Assembly (NCBI GenBank): GCA_964558295.1
Contig: CAZLDQ010000039.1
Location: 1-34,057, forward strand
Direction: 5' to 3'
Source of the DNA: JBDKTH01 sp964558295
GTDB lineage: Bacteria; Planctomycetota; Planctomycetia; Pirellulales; Thermoguttaceae
Length of the DNA: 34,057 nucleotides
Shown here: positions 24,744 through 31,307 of the stretch, piece by piece
Layout of the letters: each line of letters begins with the position of its first letter
How positions within the stretch are numbered: position 1 is the stretch's first letter
The notes under the pieces: model-generated
Seen by the model: only the letters and a program-made list of their open reading frames with translations
Told to the model about the DNA's origin: nothing
Database searches by the model: none
Translations under genes and position numbers: made by a program

Positions 24744-24765
24744 GGAACGCCCTCCGTGGCGTTCC
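24744..24765 (+). terminator. Hairpin after the small lipoprotein gene
   Basis: A stem GGAACGCC/GGCGTTCC with a six base loop (CTCCGT) lies 38 bases past the stop codon of the lipoprotein gene. No T-run follows, so it could aid a factor-dependent stop or be an mRNA end structure. Confidence 0.4.
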
Positions 24766-24861
24766 GGGCGATGAAGACGGCGGAACGTCATGGAGAACGA
24801 TCCCTCCAACCGGCTCCCCTCAGCGCGGAATTGTAGTGCTCGCAGGATTACGCAAGGTCAT

Positions 24862-27717
24862 TCAGGGCTGACTGAGGGTGTCGAGCACCTTGCGGGCTTG
24901 GGTTTCCCACTGGAGACGGTCGCCGCGGCCGGCCAGGCAGAGCACGCCGACGGGCGTCGTGGGGCGGTAGGTCTGCTTTGGGCCCAACGTCTCTTCCAGC
25001 TCCAATCGGGCATCGGGGTGTTGGCTCTGGTCGAGCCAGAAGTGGATCTTCAGCGGATCGGAGTCGCCGGCGGCTAGGCCCCAGAAGACGCCGGCCGGTT
25101 GGTCGATCCAGGCATCGCCCGAGACGTTGCCCCAGAGTCGTGGCACCTTGTTGGCCCCGGCCGGTTGGTCGTCGGCCTCGGAGCCGCCGATTTGGCTGTA
25201 GAGCCGGAAGAAGATCCCTCGCAGATCAAGCGGCCGGTCGCTCTCGTTGCGGCACCAGAGGACTTGGGCAACAAACCAATCCGACTCCGGACGGAACGTC
25301 AAGCGGTAGGCTATCTCAAACGGCTGGCGAGCGCTCTTCGCCGGGGCATCGTAGCGTCCGACCAACTCGAGGGTCATGGTCTCTGGGCCAATCGTGGCCT
25401 TGACGTCGACCAGACGCTCGGTGTCGACCCATTGGTTCTGTCCGGAAAACTGGTGGATCATCCCATTGAATCGCCCAAGAACCAAGCCGCGGTGGCGCAC
25501 TTCGCGGGTCAGGCCGCCGGGGCCGATCGCGCCGCGGATTTCCCACGGGCCGTTGGTGACGAAGAATTCTTCTCCCTTGCGTTGGAAGCGGAATGCCGGA
25601 TGGGAGGTCGTGCCCGCAGCCGGTGGATTCTGGAGGAAGCGGACGATCTGCGACGGCGCGGCGGGGCCTTCGCCCGTGGCCACGCCAGCCCGACTCAACC
25701 CCTCGCGGCGCAGCCGACCGGAATCCTGATGGACGCGCGAGAGGCCGGCGGTGAGCAGGGCGTAGGGCTGGTTGTCTTCGTTTACCAGACCGTAGTTTGA
25801 GTCTTCGGGGAACCGCTCGGAAATGCCCAAGGCCGGTTCGTCAACCCACATGAAGTAGTCGTAGCCGATCAGGTAGGGCAAGGCGAGCATCGTACGGGCA
25901 AAGATCTCCGTGGCCCTGGCCCGCTCGGCTTGCGTGCGGAACCGCTGCCCGGCGCCGTGCATGCTCGGCAAGCCCGCGTCAATCGCCGGGAACGACCATT
26001 CGGTGACCATCATCGGGCGTTGGCACAGGTCATAGAACTTTCGGAACGCTTCGGCCAGCGGTTTTCCATGCCGGGCGTGGTCGTGATCCCGGGCAAGGCC
26101 CAGCGTCAGATCGACGTTGCCGTAGTAGTTGAAGGTCACAATATCGCAGTAGCGGCCGGCGGCTTGCCAAACGCCGTCGGAACCGTAGCCGCCGGCGAAC
26201 CGGCAACCGATGATCATATGGTCGGGGTCCAAGGTCCGAATTGCCCGGGCGATGGTGCTGAAGTAGCGGTCGGCGATCAGGGCGATGAACGCTTTCTTGT
26301 CGGCCAAGACCGCTTCGCTCTTCGTGCCCGGAAGGCTGTCAAGTTGGAGCAGCTTGTCAAACGAGTCGAATTGCGTCCCCCAAGTCTTGTTGAATCGGGC
26401 GAGGTCGTTCTGGTAGCGTTGGGCGAGGAAGTCACGCAAGGCCAGCTTGGCCGTGTGTGTGGCCGACTTCTTCATCACGGCGTCGAACAGTCCGGTGTTC
26501 GGATCGCTGTGGCCCCACCAGTCCAGCTCATTGTCGAGGAAGTAGCCGAACAGCCATGGGTCGCCGACATGCGGCGTGCAAACCTGCCGGGCCTGGTAAC
26601 GGCAGAAAGCCTCGAAGTCGGGATGGAACACGTTGGGGAAAGCCGAACAGGGGACATGCCGGTCGGGGAGGATGTCCATCGCGTCCCCCTGGCCGGCCAT
26701 GCGTGTGCCGAAGGCGACAAACGCCGTGTGGGCCAGACCGCGGTGGTTCAACTCCGGCGAGCAGCCGGCCCCGAGGAGATTGAACCCCCAGGCTTGGAGG
26801 CGGCCGAGGGTTTCTTCGGCCCAGGCGGCGGGACTCGGGTACTTGGCCTCATTCTTGCGCCCGTAGGGAGCATAGCCGAGCTTTTCGCACCAGTGGCCGT
26901 GGAACGTGGCATGGTCAACACCCAGCGGAACGAAGCCCCGGCCCAGGGGATCGATCGCCCACCAGGTGCCGCCTTGCTGTTCGACATGAAAGAAGCCGGT
27001 CTTCTTGCCGCTGATTTCCTTGACGAAGCTGGTGCCCTGGTAAGGGACGACCGCCGGGGGCTCGATGTGCACCGGCTCGGCATGCGTGATGGCAAGGTTC
27101 GCAAACGTCGCTTCAAACCCATCGGCACGAAGGGCCGGCCGGCCCGAGGTGACCGCCTCGCCGGAAAAAGCGTAGCGAATCCGCTCGATCACCTGGCCCT
27201 GGCGATTGGTCAGGCGGCCTTCGATCCCTTCGGCATCCATCGCGAGCCGGAGGCGGTAAGACTGCCCCAGTTGCCACACGTCCGACTTGCCTTCCCGGAC
27301 AACGACCCGCAGGTTGCCTTGGGCCAACCATTGGCCGTCGCGCATTTCGGAGAGTTCGCAGAAGGGGCGTTGCTTCTGGTCGTCCGGCGGCAGAACCAGG
27401 GCGAAGTGCCAGAAGTTTTTCGGGTCGCGGACGATCGCCACGCCGGCCACTTTCCACGTTTCGCCAACCGCCTTGCTCAACGCGAGATCCGCTTCGATGG
27501 TCACACGCTGGGAGACCGGCACCGCTTGGAGCAGGGCAAACCCCGCATGGTCGCCGGTGACCGAGATCTGCTCACCTCGGAATGCCCACTGAAGCGGATT
27601 GTAATACCACTGATCGGCTTGGAGGGGACTTCCCAACGCCCGGGCGTTCAACGCAAGGAGGGACAGACCACTAACGACGCACAGCAGCGACACGGAACGC
27701 AGTTGCAGACGAGCCAT
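24862..27717 (-). CDS. Large secreted clan GH-A-like glycoside hydrolase
   Basis: The 951 residue protein has a signal peptide (LRSVSLLCVVSGLSLLAL, cleavage about residue 29). Residues about 30-225 form a beta-sandwich. Residues about 235-640 form a TIM-barrel-like domain whose start resembles agarase/GH50-type enzymes: WWAIDPLGRGFVPLGV. GYFLDNELDWW puts E397 as a plausible acid/base on strand 4, and MMVTEWSFPAID puts E573 as a plausible nucleophile on strand 7, 176 residues apart as usual for GH-A enzymes. A C-terminal beta-sandwich (about 690-950) follows. The substrate is unknown: a galactan, agarose or other plant or algal polysaccharide would fit. A weak GGAAAGG ribosome site is about ten bases upstream. 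Confidence 0.8.
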   Translation of the reverse strand: MARLQLRSVSLLCVVSGLSLLALNARALGSPLQADQWYYNPLQWAFRGEQISVTGDHAGFALLQAVPVSQRVTIEADLALSKAVGETWKVAGVAIVRDPKNFWHFALVLPPDDQKQRPFCELSEMRDGQWLAQGNLRVVVREGKSDVWQLGQSYRLRLAMDAEGIEGRLTNRQGQVIERIRYAFSGEAVTSGRPALRADGFEATFANLAITHAEPVHIEPPAVVPYQGTSFVKEISGKKTGFFHVEQQGGTWWAIDPLGRGFVPLGVDHATFHGHWCEKLGYAPYGRKNEAKYPSPAAWAEETLGRLQAWGFNLLGAGCSPELNHRGLAHTAFVAFGTRMAGQGDAMDILPDRHVPCSAFPNVFHPDFEAFCRYQARQVCTPHVGDPWLFGYFLDNELDWWGHSDPNTGLFDAVMKKSATHTAKLALRDFLAQRYQNDLARFNKTWGTQFDSFDKLLQLDSLPGTKSEAVLADKKAFIALIADRYFSTIARAIRTLDPDHMIIGCRFAGGYGSDGVWQAAGRYCDIVTFNYYGNVDLTLGLARDHDHARHGKPLAEAFRKFYDLCQRPMMVTEWSFPAIDAGLPSMHGAGQRFRTQAERARATEIFARTMLALPYLIGYDYFMWVDEPALGISERFPEDSNYGLVNEDNQPYALLTAGLSRVHQDSGRLRREGLSRAGVATGEGPAAPSQIVRFLQNPPAAGTTSHPAFRFQRKGEEFFVTNGPWEIRGAIGPGGLTREVRHRGLVLGRFNGMIHQFSGQNQWVDTERLVDVKATIGPETMTLELVGRYDAPAKSARQPFEIAYRLTFRPESDWFVAQVLWCRNESDRPLDLRGIFFRLYSQIGGSEADDQPAGANKVPRLWGNVSGDAWIDQPAGVFWGLAAGDSDPLKIHFWLDQSQHPDARLELEETLGPKQTYRPTTPVGVLCLAGRGDRLQWETQARKVLDTLSQP

Positions 27718-27780
27718 CGACGAAGCACCTTTCCAGTTGCAGGAAATACAACGATTCAGGGAAGCTATCCCCAGCAGGCC

Positions 27781-27810
27781 AGTATAACCTGAGGCGAGCT
27801 GGACTGCGAA
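27781..27810 (-). promoter_or_regulatory. Candidate promoter for the large glycoside hydrolase
   Basis: On the minus strand TTCGCA (27805-27810), an 18 base spacer and TATACT (27781-27786, five of six to TATAAT) predict a start near 27774, about 57 bases before the ATG. The -35 is weak. Confidence 0.35.
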
Positions 27811-27898
27811 CCCTGAGGGGGACGATCTGACCGATTGCCGGCTGGGCGTTGGGGAGATGTCCTCATAAGTCCGTAGTGGGATGGGCTTTTGATAGTCG

Positions 27899-29179
27899 AT
27901 GGCTTACACTGAAACGGTTCTTAAACCCTTTGAGGAGCCTGCTGTGGACTCGTCGCAGTCGCCCCGTCGCGTGGTGGAGATCAACAAGACGATCATTGGG
28001 CCGGTCGCACCACGTCCAAAGTCGGTGGTGCCAAAGAGAATCGGCGACTATCCAGCCGTGCCGACGGTCTATCTGGAGGTGGCCCAACGGTATTCCAGTC
28101 CGGTGCTGGTCGGCCCGCCGATCTGTGACGAACTGATCGCCCTGATGGAGCACTTGTTCACGGAAGAAGAGGCGAGCGTGGTACGGCATCTCGGACTGCT
28201 CAAGGGCCGAAGTGCGGCGGAAGTGGCCAAGGCCGAACACCGGCCGGTGGACGAAATCGCGCCCGTGCTCCACCGGCTGGCGGAAGAACGCCGGGTCATC
28301 GCCTCGAGCGGTCCGGAAGACGATCGGCGGTATTACATGCTGCCGCTGGTTCCGGGGATGTTCGAGATGATATTGATTACCGAGACGGCCGAGACGATGT
28401 CCCCTTGGCACCGGCGGTACGTGGAGTTGTTCGAGGCCCTGTACAACACGGGCTATGTGACCGACTATGCGAAGGCCACCGTGCCGGGCGTTCGATTTCT
28501 GCCAGTCGGCCAGGCGATCGACGCCCATCCAGCCGCGCTGCCGACCGACAAACTGGAAATCGTCATGGATCGCTTTGAGGTGTTCGGCGTGGCCAACTGC
28601 CAGTGCCGTACCTCCGCCCGCGCGGTCGGCCACGGCTGCGATCGGCCCTTGGAAAACTGCATGACCATGGGCCAGTGGGCGCAAAAGGGTATTGAGACGG
28701 GCCTCTTGCGCCAGGTCTCCAAGAAGGAAGCGATTGCCATCAAACAGGAGGCCGAAGCCCACGGGCTGGTCAACTGGTTCATCAACGTCGAGTCGACCAA
28801 GGGGCAAGTCTCCTGTTCCTGCTGCGGCTGCTGTTGCAAGGCGATGCACACGGTGAACCAGTTCAACGCTCCCGGGGCCTTTGCCCCACCGCATTTTTTG
28901 CCCCAGCTCGATGCGACCCGCTGCATTTCCTGCGGGAAGTGCGCCAAGGCCTGTCCGATGGGGGCGATCACCGTCGACACCAAGGCCAAGACATTTCAGC
29001 ATCACCTGGAACGCTGCATCGGCTGCGGGCTTTGTGCCTTGGCCTGCGACAGCCGGCGGGCCCTTGCGATGGAACCGGTTCCCGACTACAAGCTCCCCTA
29101 TCGCAGTTGGTTCTCGCTGATTGCCCGTTCCGCACCCAAGGCACTCTGGACAGGCTGGAAAATCTGGCGCGAGCGATAG
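27899..29179 (+). CDS. Ferredoxin-like iron-sulfur protein with winged-helix-like N-terminus
   Basis: The 426 residue protein has two classical [4Fe-4S] motifs near the C-terminus: C342-C345-C348-C352 in CISCGKCAKACP and C373-C376-C379-C383 in CIGCGLCALACD. Upstream are two unusual cysteine groups: C234/C236 in NCQCRTSAR with further Cys in HGCDRPLENC, and a stretch of CSCCGCCC (C306, C308, C309, C311-C313). These are typical of a family of 4Fe-4S proteins that may bind an extra cluster. Residues about 75-155 look like a winged helix (ELIALMEHLFTEEEASVVRH, then RSAAEVAKAEHRPVDEIA). No signal peptide is present, so it acts in the cytoplasm as an electron carrier or a redox sensor. Partner enzyme is not encoded in this window. 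Ribosome site unclear. Confidence 0.88.
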   Translation: MAYTETVLKPFEEPAVDSSQSPRRVVEINKTIIGPVAPRPKSVVPKRIGDYPAVPTVYLEVAQRYSSPVLVGPPICDELIALMEHLFTEEEASVVRHLGLLKGRSAAEVAKAEHRPVDEIAPVLHRLAEERRVIASSGPEDDRRYYMLPLVPGMFEMILITETAETMSPWHRRYVELFEALYNTGYVTDYAKATVPGVRFLPVGQAIDAHPAALPTDKLEIVMDRFEVFGVANCQCRTSARAVGHGCDRPLENCMTMGQWAQKGIETGLLRQVSKKEAIAIKQEAEAHGLVNWFINVESTKGQVSCSCCGCCCKAMHTVNQFNAPGAFAPPHFLPQLDATRCISCGKCAKACPMGAITVDTKAKTFQHHLERCIGCGLCALACDSRRALAMEPVPDYKLPYRSWFSLIARSAPKALWTGWKIWRER

Positions 29180-29200
29180 CCTTCCGTCGAAAGGGGCGGC

Positions 29201-29527
29201 GTGCCTCTTCACCTGAGGACTGTCTGCGCCCAGGCAGGCGGCCATGGAATTCGACCGACTCGGGGCAGCGGAACCACGCCGCGCGGCTGGGGGCTCTGCG
29301 CCAGCGTCGACCGTGTCGCCGAAGCCGTCGACCCGGCCGACCTGCTCACCGAGCGACTCAACTTCACCCCGTTCACCGTCAATCTGAATCCGGCCCCGTT
29401 CCGGGATCGTACCGAAGCAATCCCCATTCGCATTGATGTCTACAGTCCTGAAAGCGGCGCTACGATCGAGTTCGACAACATTGAGACGCTCGGCCGGGTG
29501 AGCGTCCGGCCTCGTTCGGCCTGTTGA
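29201..29527 (+). CDS. Uncertain ORF, possible gene fragment
   Basis: This frame (GTG start at 29201, AAGGGG a few bases upstream) gives 108 residues. Its second half (NFTPFTVNLNPAPF, then IDVYSPESGATIEFDNIETL) has native codon use and reads like the edge strands of a jelly-roll carbohydrate-binding domain. The first half is low-complexity and unconvincing. No motif or family could be named. It may be the C-terminal remnant of a larger protein whose body is gone, or a short real gene. It immediately follows the ferredoxin gene by 21 bases. Confidence 0.3.
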   Translation: MPLHLRTVCAQAGGHGIRPTRGSGTTPRGWGLCASVDRVAEAVDPADLLTERLNFTPFTVNLNPAPFRDRTEAIPIRIDVYSPESGATIEFDNIETLGRVSVRPRSAC

Positions 29528-29930
29528 TCTCGGCAGCGGGCAGGTTGGCCGTGATCGCCGCGCGGCACCAGCGCACAGGCAGTGGCTAACGATGGCGGAC
29601 GCAAGTAGCGCAGCCCACTTTTGACAAGCCTCGCAGTAGCTGACAGTGGGGGATTTCTCCGGATATGGGCCGCGAAGCCGCCAGAATCCCTATGGCGTTA
29701 CTATTGATTAAGGCCGCCGACGGGACTAATATAGACATGGATACTGAAAACAGCGCCCCGCGGCCCGTTGGTGCCCGCACGCTACCCACCGAATAGACGG
29801 CAATGGCTGCCGCGGCGAGCTCTTCCTGATTCGCCGCCTGCTGTTGCTTGCTTCGCTTGTAGCCGTCCTGGCTGGCATTGCCGGGCGGGTCGTGTCATCT
29901 ATGCTCTTTGATCCACGGGAGTTCTTCATC
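29528..29930. other. Intergenic region upstream of the DUF1559 gene
   Basis: This 403 base region has no supported gene. It contains the promoter candidate at 29704-29732 and the GGGAG ribosome site about ten bases before the DUF1559 start. A TTGACA at 29621-29626 has no matching -10. Its AT content is higher around 29690-29750 than in the neighbouring genes. Confidence 0.5.
29704..29732 (+). promoter_or_regulatory. Candidate promoter for the DUF1559 and lipoprotein genes
   Basis: TTGATT (29704-29709), a 17 base spacer and TAATAT (29727-29732) form a plausible promoter with an AT-rich -10 region. The predicted 5' leader of about 190 bases is long for a simple promoter, so a second one nearer the gene is possible. 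Confidence 0.35.
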
Positions 29931-30911
29931 ATGTTTCGACGTCGCGGTTTCACCCTCGTTGAACTGCTGGTTGTGATCGCCATTATCGGCATCTTGATCG
30001 CCCTGCTGCTGCCGGCCGTCCAGGCGGCACGCGAGGCGGCCCGCCGGTCGCAATGCACGAACAACCTCAAGCAGATCGGGCTGGCCTTCCACAACTATCA
30101 CGATGTGTTCCGGAAGTTCCCGGCCTATCAGTATCCGGTTATGGGGGCTTACTCCTATCACGGCCACGGCGCTTTGACGATGATCCTGCCGTTCATAGAA
30201 CAGCGGACCGTCTACGATAAGGTGAATTGGAACGTCAAATGGGAAGACAACACGAGTCAGCCTCGATTGACGAAGATCGGCACGTTCATCTGTCCCAGCG
30301 ACATCGCCTTCCCCGACGCAACCTATCCGGGCAACAACTATGCCGTCTGCGGCGGGGCACGAATCAACCACTACGACTCAGGCAGCCCCAATGAGGCCAG
30401 CGGGATTTTCGTCCGTTATCGGGAGTCGAGCTTTGCCGAAATCACGGACGGCTCGTCCAACGTCATCATGCTTGGCGAACTCCTCAAAGGCGATAACAGC
30501 GACAGTTCTTTGAACAAGGAACGAGATTTCACTTATCACTTGAGCGGGTATACCGATAAGTTCCCTGCCCAAAGCGAAATCGAGTCGCTAGGGAATACTT
30601 GTGACACCACCGCCCAAAGCTGGCACAATAGTAACGGCGGCCGCGACTGGTTCGCCAGTTTCCCCGGCCAGATCGTGTTCAACACCGTGGCCCCGCCCAA
30701 CTGGAAGCATATCTCCTGCTGCGCGGGCGATTACTACAGCTTGACCTGCGACCGCAACAGTATCGTTCCGCCACGGAGCAAGCATCCCGGCGGGGTCAAC
30801 GTGGCCATGGGCGACGCTTCGGTGCGGTTCATCGCCGAGACGATCGACTTGCTCACCTGGCAGCGGGCCGGCGCCCGGGCCGACGGCGAACCGATCCAGT
30901 TGGGCAATTGA
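29931..30911 (+). CDS. DUF1559 protein with type IV pilin-like N-terminus
   Basis: The 326 residue protein begins with a short basic leader RRRGFTLVELLVV, a prepilin peptidase site (cleavage after G, methylation of F) and a hydrophobic helix to about residue 25, followed by the LPAVQAAREAARR signature. DUF1559 has a conserved central domain and ends with the H-X9-D motif HPGGVNVAMGDASVRF, although here the second residue is Ala rather than Gly. DUF1559 genes are strikingly amplified in planctomycetes and their proteins are thought to be pseudopilin-like secretion or surface components. GGGAG precedes the ATG. The lipoprotein gene starts 18 bases after the stop. Confidence 0.95.
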   Translation: MFRRRGFTLVELLVVIAIIGILIALLLPAVQAAREAARRSQCTNNLKQIGLAFHNYHDVFRKFPAYQYPVMGAYSYHGHGALTMILPFIEQRTVYDKVNWNVKWEDNTSQPRLTKIGTFICPSDIAFPDATYPGNNYAVCGGARINHYDSGSPNEASGIFVRYRESSFAEITDGSSNVIMLGELLKGDNSDSSLNKERDFTYHLSGYTDKFPAQSEIESLGNTCDTTAQSWHNSNGGRDWFASFPGQIVFNTVAPPNWKHISCCAGDYYSLTCDRNSIVPPRSKHPGGVNVAMGDASVRFIAETIDLLTWQRAGARADGEPIQLGN

Positions 30912-30929
30912 CCGAACGGAGCAAGCACG

Positions 30930-31229
30930 ATGTGGTTGAAGCGGTTCTGTCTCGTCCTCGGACTCTTGGGGATGCTCGGGTGTGGTCGTGGGGAGACCGT
31001 CCAGTCGGTCACGCCGCCGACGAACCAGGCCAAGCAGGTCTTGGAGTCGGTCGCTCAGACGGGCATCCTCGACAGCGGGATGGCAATTGTCCAGGAAGAA
31101 CTAGAGAAGATGAAGGCTACCGATGCAGCCAAGGCCGAGGCACTGTGCAAGGACCTCGACCAGTTGCAGAAGATGTCCGACGCCCCGCGCATCAAGGCTA
31201 AGGCCAAAGAAATGGCCGGCAAGCTGTAG
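30930..31229 (+). CDS. Small lipoprotein paired with DUF1559, copy 2
   Basis: This 99 residue protein starts with MWLKRFCLVLGLLGMLGCGR: a short basic N-region, a hydrophobic core and a lipobox GMLGC. The mature region is charged and helical, with DAAKAEALCKDLDQLQKM and AKAKEMAGKL at the C-terminus, clearly related to copy 1 at 24371-24706. GGAG lies eight bases upstream and the gap to the DUF1559 gene is 18 bases, so it is cotranscribed with it. Its role is unknown. It might help the pilin-like protein assemble or be part of the same envelope complex. Confidence 0.85.
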   Translation: MWLKRFCLVLGLLGMLGCGRGETVQSVTPPTNQAKQVLESVAQTGILDSGMAIVQEELEKMKATDAAKAEALCKDLDQLQKMSDAPRIKAKAKEMAGKL

Positions 31230-31246
31230 AGGCGGGCTAGGGAAGA

Positions 31247-31277
31247 CAACGCGGGGCAAGCTCCGCCGGCTACGCGA
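31247..31277. repeat. GC-rich palindromic repeat at a convergent gene junction, copy 2
   Basis: The sequence CAACGCGGGGCAAGC, then TCCGCCGGCTACGCGA, matches the copy at 2665-2694 at about 27 of 31 positions. Like that copy it lies between convergent gene ends, here the lipoprotein and hrpA. A role in bidirectional termination is inferred. Confidence 0.55.
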
Positions 31278-31307
31278 CGGTGGTTCCCCGCACTCTCCCC
31301 GCTCCAC

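Noticed and set aside
29621..29649. TTGACA as promoter of the DUF1559 gene
   Set aside because: The bases 16-18 downstream do not resemble a -10 hexamer. The candidate at 29704-29732 fits better.
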